A stretch of 64,000 nt of DNA. Source: Moniliophthora roreri. Taxonomy: Eukaryota > Basidiomycota > Agaricomycetes > Agaricales > Marasmiaceae. The notes below the pieces were generated by a model. That model made no database searches and was not told where the DNA came from. It saw nothing but the letters and a program-made list of their open reading frames with translations. A program made the translations under genes and the position numbers. The stretch is from assembly GCA_001466705.2 (NCBI GenBank), contig LATX02000089.1, forward strand, positions 558,001-622,000, in the 5' to 3' direction. The number at the start of each line of letters is the position of its first letter. Positions within the stretch are counted from its first letter, which is position 1. Below, piece after piece: positions 1 through 11,750 of the stretch.

Positions 1-214
1 TTTCAGTTTATGGTGCATGACTGGAATAGTGAAGCCGATGATGTCACTGATGAATTTAGCAGGTTCTAGACCGATTAGGCGGAATTCAAAAAAGTTTTTC
101 GTTTGCCTGTCGTCGTCTTCGTCCGTTTACTTTCCCATCCTCTGCCGCTGCGACGCCTTTTACGCTGCGATGGACGGGGAGAGACGGGGATCCTTCAGCC
201 CCTTCTCTTTAGCC

Positions 215-2991
215 ATGCATGACGAACGGCAAAGATTCAAGAGGCCGCCCAGTCCTGATCTTCTCCCAAAAGACCGAAGAAAGGCGAACCAGAACATACA
301 TACTCCACCTGTATCTGGATGTGTGCGCCACCTGGGATGCTGGTTCGTGCGACCGCAGAAAGCTATATCCAAGAATTCAAGGTCCAAAACTTGTCCCAGA
401 CCCAGACTGTCGATAATGTGGCGAAGGAAATACAGGTGAAACTTGGGCTGGGTCATCCAGTCAAGGACATGCAAACTGCATGTTTCATATGGAAGGTGCG
501 TCTTACAACTGTATGATTACCACCGAAATTGAGCTGTATATATATACAGCTTCGGGAACCACTACGAGGAGACGATACTGGCAACTGGGCAGTGTTGACC
601 TCCAATGACATGATCACCCTGGCTGATCTAGTAATATCGCGCGACTCCCCGTTTCTCGCTTCCTCAGGCTCCACAAGATCCATCCACTATATCTTCTCTG
701 TTCCTCAAATCAACGGCCCTACCAATCCCGGCCTCTACCCTCCTACCGACCCTCACGTCCTCTTTCCAAAGCGTCTTTACACCGACGCCGAACGAGTAGA
801 ACACATGTATCATGGTGAGCTGTTAGCACATTATCTTAGATTAGCGCTAACTGGGTTAGACTGGTGATCTTCTTTAGGCGTAATTCTCAAAAATTCAGAC
901 GGCAAGTCAGTCATCGATGAGGTCAGGTCATCTATCGCTTCCTGGATAACTGGGCCAGTCACACGGATCGTGAGCAAAGTGATCCCTTTACCTACCATCA
1001 CTCTGCCAGGTTCGAACACGTTCGGCGGTAACAAGCGCGCTCGCCCTATGGTACCTGGAATGTCGCGACCCCCAAGTATTCATGGCAGTAGTGTTTTTGG
1101 CGGTAGTGGTGCTAGTGACTTGCCTAAGTCCGTCTCAGGATCCACATCTTCGTCGCAGTTCGGTATTATGGACAAGAAGGCTTCGGAATCTGAAAGGTGC
1201 GGTATGCAACCTTCTTCCCTCGCGCAGCCCAAGAATCAATCTTACATTCAGTTGTCACCAAGGAAAATCCTGAATGAACGTCACTCTCGTATGGGTGATG
1301 GAGACAGTCAGGCTCCATTCATCGGCCTCTACGACGATATCTTTGTCGTTTACGAACAGAAACGCAAGTCGTACAACCGACAGTTCAAATCCGGCGAAAA
1401 ACCATTTGATTGGACGTTTCGGCGGCTGGTTTTCCTGCTCATCTCTCACTTGATGATGGTCGAGGCCACAAGACAACCGGAGCAGATGTGTGTGGACACC
1501 ATTCGGGAGATCTTAGTGAAGATCCTGGGTGTCGAGGAGCTGGTGGCCGTGACACTGGGATGTGGTAGCAGACCCGATATGCTCTACATTATTGTCAAGG
1601 CAGGTAGTGTCAGCATCGTTATTGAAGTCAAAGCCAAGATGGCGGGATCCTGTGATCCTGTTGTCCAGAGCGAGCTTTCCTATGTCGTCAACTGCCAGTG
1701 TCACTGGGTGTGCCATTTCTTCCTCTCCTGAATCACAATGAGCACTAACTTGGTACTAGAACCAGGTTGCCATGAAGGCTACATGTTGTACCTCTTTCCT
1801 TTCATCAATTGCCGGCCCCTACATCTCCATTGGTGCTGCAGTTCTGACTTCTCGGCCCATAACCCAGCATCTGAATGGTAGTGGCTACCGAAACTCAACC
1901 TATGCTGCCTACCTGACGGATGTTCATCGCCTCTACAAGCTCTGCAGTGCTTTGGGGGCACTGCGCGATGTCCTGCGGATCCTCAATACCCGATACGAAA
2001 ACCTTGCAGTCAGCAAACCTCTTCTTGCCGAACCACTCCTTGTTCATGTCAGCAACATCGAGCGCGAGGCACACCCACGATTTTTCCCTTGGTCCACTTC
2101 GTTCATCTATTCCGGAAACGGGGAATTCCAATCACCTCGTCGCATCCATTTCCGTTACGTTTGCCCCCTCACAACCAATCCCTCATGTGTAGTCTTCAAG
2201 GCTGTCATTGTAGCTCCGCCCCCCAAGTGGAGACCCACCCCGCCCGTGATGAGGATTTCCTCGAGATGTTCAAGGGCAAGTCGCTTACCGCTGAGGAACT
2301 CAGTGCTTCTGTCGTCCCTGGCTTGGACGTAGGGGTACCTGTAGTGATCAAGTTCGTACGGGGACACGGAGAACAAATACACCGGTTTCTGTGCAATCAT
2401 GATTACGCGCCCCCGCTGTATTCGTATGATCGATTCGAGTTGGCAGGTGGGTATGGCGATCTGAAGCTGGTTGTTATGGGTCTTGTGGATGGCGTCAAGC
2501 TAGATGGTGTCAGCCCCTCTCAGCAAACGCAGCTTGTTGACATAGTCAGGTCGCTACAAATCAATGGGATGGTCCATGGTGACCTGCGAGCAGACAACAT
2601 CATGGTCGATAACGATGGTCGAATTCGGGTTTTGGACTTTGACACTGCACGCTTTGTTCTAGACAAAGTCTCATTCAACCCTGTGACTAATGTGTTGACG
2701 AATAAGACATAGACGATGTTCTGCCGTACCAATTCGACTAATCCTGCATGACGAAGGCTGGAAGTACTGGTTCACGGTAAACCCGATTTCGTCTCCCCGC
2801 GCACATGTTAAGCTCATACAATTACAGACCTACGGTTTCCGACGGGGAAGGTGGGCATCTTACTCAGGACATTCAATGTGAACGTCGGCGATCCCTCGGT
2901 GTACTTGAAGACGAGTAAGAAAATACAATCTACTCCGTCATCGCGTACATTGAAAGAAGACCCTGTGAGTGTTATAAATCAAATTAAGTGA
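215..2991 (+). CDS. Crinkler-type protein: PD-(D/E)XK nuclease-like domain fused to a protein kinase-like domain, probably decaying
   Basis: The core reads as exons about 359-495, 550-814, 878-1707, 1760-about 2138 and about 2201-2667, with a tail at about 2827-2991. The middle exon carries a restriction-endonuclease-like signature: a PD pair (SRPDMLYII) followed by a strand ending IEVKAK. The later exons carry a kinase-like lobe: VVIKF (beta-3 lysine), then MVHGDLRADNIMV (catalytic loop HGDLRxxN), then RVLDFD, where DFD replaces the usual DFG. In fungi and oomycetes this pairing is known from Crinkler/CR effectors and the fungal FunK1-like kinases; whether this one acts on DNA or protein is unknown. 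Several signs point to decay: the best N-terminal frame (ATG 215) shifts inside a GTGTGTG run near 319-325, the donor after 2667 seems to have lost a G, and a stop follows near 2742. If the start is instead at 319 or 337 the N-terminus is simply shorter. The last exon has relic copies elsewhere in the window. Confidence 0.65.
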
Positions 2992-3083
2992 TACAAATCA
3001 AATGGTTTTTCACACATAATGTAGCCCTGTTTCTCCGTCGCTTTGCTCCAACGCTCAAGCGCTTAGCTCTTGGTCTCGCAAAC

Positions 3084-3090
3084 TATAAAA
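3084..3090 (+). promoter_or_regulatory. TATA box of monooxygenase copy A
   Basis: TATAAAA lies 46 bases before the ATG of copy A. The same motif at a similar distance precedes all five copies, which supports the chosen starts. Confidence 0.6.
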
Positions 3091-3135
3091 CGACCTCTGG
3101 TATTTTACTTGATTTAGTGACAACCCGAACGCAAA

Positions 3136-5405
3136 ATGACCATCGAACCTGCTGCTCTCATTGTCAGTATCGTATCCCTTCTACAGTGTAACAGACGTTG
3201 ACGATTTTACCCTCAACAGGTCGGCGCTGGGCCATCTGGTGCGCCATTCGTCCGCTCAACGTACTTCTAGCCATTCAGTAGACTCACTGGTTTATAGGTC
3301 TGGTTTTAGCACTGCTACTCCTCCGAAACAATATTTCCGTTCGCATCATCGACAAACGAAGTGACTTCAATGTTGGACGGCGAGGTGCTGGGTTCCAGGT
3401 ATGTCTCGCGACCGCTGCTGCGGAGCCATCATTAACTCATTCTCTTGACCTTCAGCCCCGAACTCTAGAGCTGTATAAGCTCCTCGGTATTTTGCCAGAG
3501 TTCGAGAAATGTGGTCGGCCGACACCCATGATGAAGATCTATGACATAGGCCAGGATACGCCACTCAAAGAGGCTCCGTTCATGGAAAATTTGACATTGC
3601 AGTCACAGCACTATCGGGTGCGTTCAAGTTGCACTCTCTTCTACGACTCAATCCAACTGAGTAACCCAGGTTAACGCCATGGTGGTTGAACAAGAACAAC
3701 ACCAGACGATTCTCCGTCAAATCCTAGAGAAAGAATACGGTTGCGTCGTTGAACGCGAAGTAGAATTGGACAGTTTTGTACAAGACGAGGACAAGGTGGT
3801 AGTGAACCTCGTGAAGCATGGCAAGCAGGAGACAACGACTGTGAAATGGCTCATCGGGGCAGATGGAGCACGAAGCAGCGTTAGAAAACAGCTGGGATTA
3901 TCCTTCTTGGGCGAATCGCATGCCGATATCACTTCAGTCATTGGAGATATTGAGGTTGAAAAGTGGCCTGATGAGGTCGACCCCAAGGTACGTGCTGTGA
4001 TATTTCGCTCTGAAGACACTGATATACGGCTTCTTTCCTACAGGCTTGGTCTGTATGGGGCGATCAGAAGGAAAAGAGGTGAGTAAACCCACGTTTCGGT
4101 GCCCTTCCATTGCGCTTAGGCATCCCTTAGCGCCTTAATATGTCCATACGTGAAAGATGGAAAGCAAATGACTTTCTTCCTCCTGGGTGGCACGCAAGTG
4201 GATTTAGAAGATGTAGCTGCTAATCCCGAACGTATCATCAATATGCTTCATGATATCTCAGGCAGGAAAGGAATCGAGTTTGGTGCCCTGTATCAGCACG
4301 CGATATGGAGGTACTAGCCTTTTTTGTGAAAGGGCTCCAGCTTCTCATCTCAGCTCGACAGCGCAAATGTACGAATGGCAAATAAATTTGGCGAAGGGCG
4401 GGTCTTCATTGTGGGAGGTGCGTTTTGTGATCATCAAGGACTGAATAGAGTTCTGACCGACAATGTAGATGCTGCTCATGTTCATAGTCCTACCGGTGGA
4501 CAGGTAGCCATCTCTATATTTGCTGGTTGTGGACGTGACTGATGAAATTCCATTCTTAGGGAATGAATTCGGGTGTTCAGGACTCGGTATGTGTCCTCGG
4601 TCCTAATTCCGTCATATTTGATAATAAAGGTAATCTCTTCAATAGTTCAATCTTGCATGGAAGCTTGCACTTGTCCACAAGGGCTTAGCACCAAAACGCC
4701 TATTGGAATCCTACACTACCGAACGTTTACCGGTCATAGCTGCAATGCTCGAGATGACCACGATACTTATGCACAGAGACTTTGCTCCATCCGAGACTCG
4801 GAATACGGAGCGCTGGACGAGGGACTTTGACACAAGGCAGTTCGGTGTTACATATCGCAAAAGTCCCATTATCGTGGATGAGAGGTACCCGGGCGAAAAC
4901 GAAACGGTAGATCCATATCGTTCGGGACTTGACGGCACCATCCGCGCAGGTGACCGGACACCAGAGGCTCGTGGGTTGAAGCGCTTGGATTCGGAAGAGA
5001 AGACAAGTATCTTCGAGGTGTTCGATGCTATGTCTCACACAGTCCTTTTCTTCGGAAATTCGATCTCCGATATCCAGGAATCACTCCAGTTTGTGGCGAA
5101 ATATCTCAAGAATATCGCGAAGAGCGCGTTGGTGTTGCCGCAAGGCTCAACACTCTCGTCGGACAGCGAAAAAGCTTTACTCGACCATGTATTCATTGAC
5201 AGTGATGGGCATGCGTACGAGAACTATAGAGTGCGACCGGGAGATGTGTTAACGGTTGTTGTGAGACCAGATGGGGTGAGAATACCTGTTCTTGTTCCAA
5301 GGCGACAGCTTATTGACTGAATTCTTTCAACAGTACATCGGAGCGTTGGCTAAGGGATCCTCTGGACTGAAGGAGTACCTCCGCAATATACTAGTCGATG
5401 ACTGA
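3136..5405 (+). CDS. FAD-dependent aromatic monooxygenase, copy A
   Basis: Twelve exons (3136-3162, 3220-3238, 3298-3398, 3456-3617, 3670-3987, 4044-4078, 4131-4310, 4362-4417, 4469-4503, 4560-4586, 4646-5275, 5334-5405) sum to 1662 nt, or 553 aa. The family is the phenol hydroxylase / PHBH-fold flavoprotein hydroxylases. The GxGxxG FAD site VGAGPSG is at about residues 10-16, the DG motif GADGARS at 166-172, the second FAD motif DAAHVHSPTGGQG at 300-312, then NLAWK. The C-terminal thioredoxin-like domain ends in VVVRPDGYIG. Such enzymes use NAD(P)H and O2 to hydroxylate phenolic rings; the substrate here cannot be read from sequence. No signal peptide is visible, so it is probably cytosolic. 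The first intron has a GTCAGT donor, shared by all copies. All motifs are intact. It lies about 145 bases after the nuclease-kinase tail, on the same strand. Confidence 0.9.
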
Positions 5406-5694
5406 ACTATCTAGAATCTGTATCCGTACACTGGATTCATGTTCGACAAGCTGGTACCCTTTGCAGGCATCTGTTAATTAGGATATCATCCCAGGCATCG
5501 ACCTCATCCATGTACATTGAAAGACAGATTCATATCATACGTTATCCGAACGCGTGCGAGCCAGAGCAGAATGATCAGAGTGTCATAAATTTCGCTCGTC
5601 AATTCATAATCATGAAAGTATTGTCAATTGTGAAACTAAGGAGCGCTAATATTAGCAAGTGAAGTACTAAAACTCGGAAGATTTTCCTGATCAT

Positions 5695-5945
5695 CTTATA
5701 GCTGATATCTTTGCGCGGATTGCTGAGTTGAATACAGGATGCATAAACGGGCGTCAGGGAAGCAAAGGAAAAATTCTCGCATCAGCCGACGAAGGCTTTC
5801 CCACACAATGATATCTGGACGAATCCGGCTCGGCCCCTGCCTCTTGTCATCACCATCTACATTCAACCTTGAGCCGACCCTGCTTGCGGAGCGCACTGGC
5901 GGCCCCACTTTACGATGTCCTCCATTAGTGACGGAGAAAGGGCGA
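5695..5945 (-). repeat. Array spacer module (copy in front of B)
   Basis: Read on the minus strand, this segment resembles 34675-34920 on the plus strand: a GAGGAxAT(T/C)GTAAA start, then TTGAATGTAGATGG, GGGAAA(G/A)CCTTCGTCG, CAACTCAGCAA and ATCAGCTATAAG in the same order. Parts also match 39640-39720 and 43410-43520. In every case it lies on the upstream side of a monooxygenase copy and in the same relative orientation, so it is a component of the duplicated unit. No intact reading frame is evident. Confidence 0.55.
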
Positions 5946-6214
5946 TCATGGACTGATCACAACTTTGTTCGGATAGTTCGCTGGAGTAGTTATGTTAGTT
6001 GCCCCGTGCTCTGCGATTTTCTAACAACCAGACCCGCTCAGGCTTCACTTGGAAACTGTGGTCAAGAAGCGATTTTGCGCCCCAAGATGACATCAGAGTA
6101 TGCAGTTCGCCTTGTGGGGCTGTGCCGACTCCGGTGTCGGCGTACAGTGAAGACCGGAGCCTCAGGCCTCAGGTATTGATATGGTATGCTGGATTCGAAA
6201 TTGCAGTAAAGCAT

Positions 6215-6345
6215 ATGGATGAACACTTTACTCAGGACACTCAGGAACATCAGTAACGCTTGCGTGCACTTGAAGAACGGTAAGAAAATATGACATACTT
6301 CGTTATCGCTTACATTGAAGAAGACCCCGTTTGCCTCGCGAATGC
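6215..6345 (+). pseudogene. Relic of nuclease-kinase last exon upstream of copy B
   Basis: Aligns by eye with 2850-2965. Shared stretches in order are TTACTCAGGACA, a TGCACTTGAAGAACGGTAAG-like block, AAGAAAATA, and TACATTGAA with AAGACCCCGT. The frame is lost. It lies about 290 bases upstream of copy B, comparable with the distance of the full tail from copy A. Confidence 0.6.
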
Positions 6346-6572
6346 AAGTTAAAGGAAGGAAGTGAGGATTTTAAATCATCAAACGTTAGTCAAACCGTCG
6401 AAAGCTGATAATCAGATTCAGAATCAACGTAAGTAATAGTAACCGTTTCAATGGCCGCTCTGATCCAACGCTAATAACACCCGTTCCCGCTTCAGATAGT
6501 ATAATGCCGAACTTACGTGCGTCTACAAGAAGAAACTCCCACAGGCGATCGTCGGATCCTTGTCTCGCAGGA

Positions 6573-6578
6573 TATAAA
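6573..6578 (+). promoter_or_regulatory. TATA box of monooxygenase copy B
   Basis: TATAAA lies 55 bases before the ATG of copy B, in the position seen in the other copies. Confidence 0.5.
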
Positions 6579-6632
6579 CGGCCTTTCTTTCTGACTGCTT
6601 GATTCAGTCACCAGTGACAACCCACAAGCAAA

Positions 6633-8882
6633 ATGACCACCGAACCTGCCGTTCTCATCGTCAGTATCAACTCCCACATCTGTGCACACACATTGACAAT
6701 GTTACTCTGAACAGGTTGGCGCTGGGCCATCTGGTGCGCCATCTTTCTGCTCAACATACTTGCGTAGCTCAGCAAACTCGATGATTGTAGGTCTGGCTCT
6801 GGCGCTGCTACTCCTTCGAAACAATGTATCTGTTCGGATCATCGACAAACGCAGTAACTTTAACGTTGGACAGCGAGGTGCTGGGTTCCAGGCATGTTTA
6901 ATCTTCCTGGCTGCCACGGAACCATTGTCAACTGATTCGCTTTACCTCTAGCCTCGAACTCTAGAGCTGTACAAGCTTCTTGGTATCTTGCCAGAGATTG
7001 AGAAACGTGGTCAGCAGATACCTATGTTGAGAATTTATGACCTTGGACAGGATAAGCCGCTCAAAGAATCTCCGTTTGCGGAAGAATTGACGTTGGAGCC
7101 ACAGTACTATCGGGTACGTTCGCATTGTGCTCCCTTCTGCGGCTCAACCCAATTGGGTAACCCAGGTTAATGCGCTGGTATTTGGCCAAGAACCACACCA
7201 AGAACTCCTCCGTCAAATCCTAGAGAAAGAATATGGTTGTTCTGTTGAACGCGAAACAGAGCTGGACAGTTTTGTACAGGACGGGGACATGGTGGCAGTG
7301 AACCTCATGAAGCATGGCAAGCAGGAGACAACGACTGTTAAATGGCTCGTTGGGGCAGACCGAGGACGAAGCGTTGTCAGGAAACAGTTAGGGCTAACCT
7401 TCACGGGCGAATCACATGCCGATATCACTTCGGTCATTGGGGACATTGAGGTTAAGAAATGGCCAGATGAAATCGACCCCAAAGTACGTGTTGTTATATA
7501 TCGCTTTCAAAACATTGATATACGGTCTCTTTCCTACAGATGTGGTCTCTATGGGGTAATCAGAAGGAAAAGTCGTGAGAAGAAATGTATTTCAATGACC
7601 TTCCGTTGCGCTCATGCACTACCCCTCAGTGCTATTATATGTCCATATGTGAAAGATGGAAAACAAATGACCTTCTTTCTCATGGGCGGTGAGCAAATGG
7701 ATGTAGAAGGAGTAGCAGCGAATCCTGAACGTATCATCAATATGCTTCATGATATCTCTGGCAGGAAAGGAATCGAATTTGGGGCTCTGTACCAACATGC
7801 GCCATGGAGGTACCATTCGTTTCTATGAAAGGCGATACCAGTTTCTCAGCTAAGCTCAACAGGGCAAACGTACGAATGGCGAATAAATTTGGCGAAGGAC
7901 GGGTCTTCATCGTGGGAGGTGCGTTTTGGAATCATCATTTAACGATGAGAATAGATTACTAACTGCTGGCAATAGATGCTGCTCACGTTCATAGTCCTAC
8001 CGGTGGACAGGTATCCCTTTTTATGCTCACAAAGTTTGGATGTAGCTGACAACATTCTACCTTTAGGGAATGAATTCGGGTGTACAGGATTCGGTATGTG
8101 TCCTTGGTCCTAATTCCATCAGATCTGGTAACTAAAAGTCACATTTTCGCTTGCACTTGTCCACAAGGGCTTAGCTCCACAACGCTTATCGGAATCCTAC
8201 ACCTCCGAACGCCTCCCAGTCATAGCTGCAATGCTCGAGATGACCACAACACTTATGCGCAAGTTCTTTGCTCCTGCCGGGAATACGGAGCGCTTGACGA
8301 GAGACTTTGAGCCGAGACAACTTGGTATCATATATCGCAAAAGTCCCATCATCGTTGACGAGAGGTACCTGGGCGAAAACGAAACGGTGGATCCATATCG
8401 CTCGGGACTTGACGGCACCGTTCACGCAGGTGATCGTGCGCTGGAGGCTCCTGGATTGAAGCGCCTGGACTCGGGAGAGAAGACAAGTATCTTCGAGGTG
8501 TTCAATGCTACGTCCCATACAGTCCTTTTCTTCGGAAATTCGGTTTCTGACATTCAGGAGCCACTTGAATTTGTGGCGAGATATCCCAAGAACATCGTCA
8601 AGAGCGTGCTAGTTTTACCGCAAGGCTCGGCGCTCCCATCCACCAGCGACAAGGCTTTACTCGACCATGTGTTCGTCGACTGTGATGGGCATGCGTACAA
8701 GAACTACAAACTGCGACCGGGAGATGGGTTCATCGTCGTTGTGAGACCAGATGGGGTGAGTACCTTTGCCTGTCCACAGGCAACAATCTGGCTTATTTTG
8801 TTTTCAACAGTACATTGGAGCAGTGGCTAAAGGATTCTCTGGACTAAAGGAGTACTTCCGTAATATACTTGTCAATAATTGA
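6633..8882 (+). pseudogene. FAD-dependent aromatic monooxygenase, copy B (pseudogene)
   Basis: The exon plan of copy A is retained with identical lengths through exon 10 (6633-6659, 6715-6733, 6791-6891, 6952-7113, 7166-7483, 7540-7574, 7630-7809, 7863-7918, 7976-8010, 8067-8093); the last exon is 8811-8882. Three lesions are visible. About 22 nt are missing near 8148, removing the acceptor of intron 10 and the codons for FNLAWK; the nearest AG gives a frame that soon stops. The DG motif GADGARS has become GADRGRS. Intron 3 (6892-6951) has a GC donor where the other copies have GT. The rest, including the C-terminal VVVRPDG and YIG, is well kept, so inactivation is recent. A truncated product of about 320 residues is possible. 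It follows copy A in direct tandem. Confidence 0.85.
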
Positions 8883-9534
8883 GCTATCCCGCACCTCGCC
8901 ATCGCCATAGAAGGACCTGCTTACAGGCTCACGGCCAATGACGGAGGTTTTCCACTCCCATGTCCGACGTCCTGACTGGCAGACAAGAATTATGGTATCA
9001 AACCCAGAATTACTGATAGATCTTTGGTTATAGATTCCGTTTATATTCCGTTTGCGAATGAGTGGAGAGTATCTTTCGGCTAGCCCGAGGAAGTAAATGC
9101 CGCATGGTTCGAGACCTTAAAGTGGGGCACGTCCTCGAGCCTCGCCCGCTCCACTACTTTCCTGTCTGTGGCCCGTCTATCTATGCAAACTTGCAGCATC
9201 TTCAGGGACCTGGGAAATGCTACAACGATGCGGGTAAGAGTTCGAACGGATCGGATTTTGAGGTGGATTTCTTGAAGAGAAAGCTTCAATGGGTTCGGCT
9301 TCCCGTGAATTGTTCCTGATTTTAAGGCTGGCTTATCAGGGACTTGAAGTGGGGTAAACGCAAGGTCGCATTTCGATAGTATTCTTTCCGCGTACATGCT
9401 TTTGTATTGGTCCAAGACGGGTAGACTAAGTTAAGAAACCCCGGTGAGAGCGGCAAACCTGCGGATAGATGAGCAGAATTCAACACGGACAAGCCATAAG
9501 GTGAGCTCACGGTAATGTAACCATGGAACCGCTG
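8883..9534. other. No recognised gene
   Basis: Downstream flank of copy B. I see no family-like reading frame, repeat or RNA gene. The reductase relics found beside copies D and E are not seen here. Confidence 0.5.
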
Positions 9535-11349
9535 TCAGTCTTGACAATAACCAACTTGTTTTCCTGATAAAGATATTAATGTCACTGTTGCATGAAGAGC
9601 AGTGGACCTACATCTATGCCCATGTGAACAGAATGTACAATACCATATTGTATCTGTCCGCCTGCTGCAAAGAAAAAGACACGAGTCCCTATCTAATCGG
9701 CGAGCGTCAGTATCATCCTCGCAGAGTCGTAACAACAAAGTTTCTTGCTGACAGGTAATTTGGTAAGAACTCCAAAAGGATGTCCAGATCGTCGTCTCAG
9801 CGTCATACACCCTGCAGATCGGTAAATGGTTGGCAGCGAAGTATAGACCAAGCAACTGACCACCGCTGGGAAATGACTCGAACTCGTTAAGAATTCTTTG
9901 AAGTAAGTTCGATTCATCTGGTATGTCGGTATCCTGAGAAGATTCAAGGTCAATCAGTAAGAGAAGCAGCTGTGTCGGATGAGATTGACTTCGTCGGTAA
10001 GGATCGACATCCAATCATCATCATGTGTGACAACGAGGGTAGATTCCGGTCGCTACACCACGACGATATGAGTAAGTTTCAAACAATATTAGCGATGGAC
10101 TTGCTATAGCCAAAATGTGGTCGTTGATAGCCTTCAAAGGATGATATGGCTAGATGTTATCGTTTCGTCAGCAACGCAGTGGCGGTTTACTTGTGGGCTA
10201 CATCTCACCTGCAACCAAGGTAGAGCTTCTTGCGCACCCACATCGTTGGCCTTCTCAGAGAGACCATTTCTGTCCCTGTGATTCTCAGACTGCACGTCAT
10301 TGTCTGATGATCCTTCGCTAGAATTCCGCGAGACCCTGGTTGACGAGCCACTGCTAGACGTCGAGGAACGGCCATAAGGAACACCCCCGCCTTTCTCGCT
10401 AAAGATATCCTTGCTCGAGGCATTGTAGGTGCTATCCACTCTGATCCTCGGGCTGCTTGTCTTCATGAACAATCGACGGGTAGTATCCCGTACTGACAGC
10501 CGAAATCCACGAACGAATAATGTTTGATTCTCCAGGCCCAAAGAGTTTGTTGAGCATCGGCTTGTAACCGATGCCTGCAGCACTGAAGACCTCGACAACT
10601 TGAGACGTCCTTCACCACCCAGGCCACCCGTCATGAATACTAAAGAGCATGACTGGCTCTTGGAAGTATTGTTGACGAGCGCTGTCTCCCACGAAGCCGA
10701 CTTGTCCATGCCTGTAATAAGGTATAGAGAACCGTTCTCCGCCCCCCTACTGAGCTTTCCGTTGACGAATTGGTACCAGCGGACACCATGTTTGCCAGCG
10801 TAGCGTAGGAATGCATCGCGGTCCCGACAATCGATTCGGTGTGCACCGGTTGTAGGCATGAGGACAGCCCCTTGTTCTCTGCTGAAACGAACTCCAATAC
10901 CACCGCCTACACCTATAGGGAAGCCTCTGACCACAAGCATAGCAGTTCAGATGTTGAAAGATTTCAGATATGCAGACTCACGGTACCGCCACCACTCCCT
11001 CTGCACCAATCTCCCACTGCGTAGCACCCGAACTACAGATCGGTACCCCCGCTCTGAACCTATCCGAAACCTGAAATGCTTGGCTTGCATTCCACCGCAG
11101 TTGTTCAAAGTCATCTGGAACACCATTCATCTGGTTGATTGGATCATCTGCTGAAGCACAGATGTTAAAGATGTAGTCGAAACCGCCGTCTTCTGTGATG
11201 AGCCCAACATCTCCGATACGTACACCGGTTTCACGGTATTGAAGAGGGAGAAGTTCGTTTGGTTCAGGTATCCAAAGTGCATATCCGTGGCGAAGGGGAA
11301 AGAGCAGTCTTGCGTAGGTTTGGCTTTCGTAGACGCAGGGAGAGTCCAT
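9535..11349 (-). CDS. Conserved agaricomycete protein of unknown function
   Basis: Exons on the minus strand are 11349-10982, 10926-10209, 10149-10105, 10052-9990 and 9933-9535, together 530 aa in one frame. The N-terminus (YARLLFPLRHGYALWIPEPN, then VRIGDVGLI and FDYIFNI), the middle WYQFVNGKL and SLYLITGMDKSASW, and a C-terminal module (PYHPLKAINDHIL, then VVTHDDDWMSIL) match a family I recall from mushroom genomes with no assigned role. A Ser-rich linker lies between. No signal peptide or membrane span is seen. Intron 3 (10053-10104) has a GCAAGT donor, a classic GC-AG intron. The last exon runs longer than I would expect, so the true stop may lie earlier through another intron. Confidence 0.65.
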
Positions 11350-11750
11350 TGGGATGTGGGTTGTTGCTGCTTCTCTGTGGGGTATATATCTGGATATCTA
11401 GATATCGCTCGTGACAATAGCTGTATGTAGCTGTGCACGGGTGATATGATTCTGTCAAAACAGCAACATTCATGAAGATCGTGATTGAGGCGCTGTGGAG
11501 CATCTGATCACCAAGGCTAAATCAGCAGGGGTACCGAGATACTAGATGGAGCAAGCAACAGTGCGCACCGAAGGAATGTTTGGTCAGCAGTAGCCTGAAA
11601 AGATACCAAGTTCATGTGCACAGCATATGAATTTCTCGGGCAGAAGATGACAGGATCACCGTTCATGTTCGTTCAACAAGGGACAGTGTGATGAGCAAAT
11701 CGTTCGGTATCCGGAACATAGTACTGTACATGAAAGGTCGCGATGGTATG
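11350..11750. other. Intergenic, no recognised gene
   Basis: Upstream region of the preceding minus-strand gene and downstream of the coiled-coil gene. A run of TATATCTGGATATCTAGATAT around 11385-11405 is AT-rich and partly palindromic. Nothing else is supported. Confidence 0.4.

Larger units (their letters stand above)
5406..6632. other. Spacer between monooxygenase copies A and B, no intact gene
   Basis: I see no supported gene here. The first 100 bases resemble the 3' flank of copies C-E, with a GGATTCATGTTCGACAAGC-like stretch in inverted orientation. Two recognisable modules follow and are listed separately: a spacer module shared with the other array half, and a relic of the nuclease-kinase last exon. 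Confidence 0.6.

Noticed and set aside
8140..8160. Cryptic acceptor (AAAAG) that might rescue copy B
   Set aside because: Using it puts exon 11 in a frame that ends at a stop within about 12 codons.
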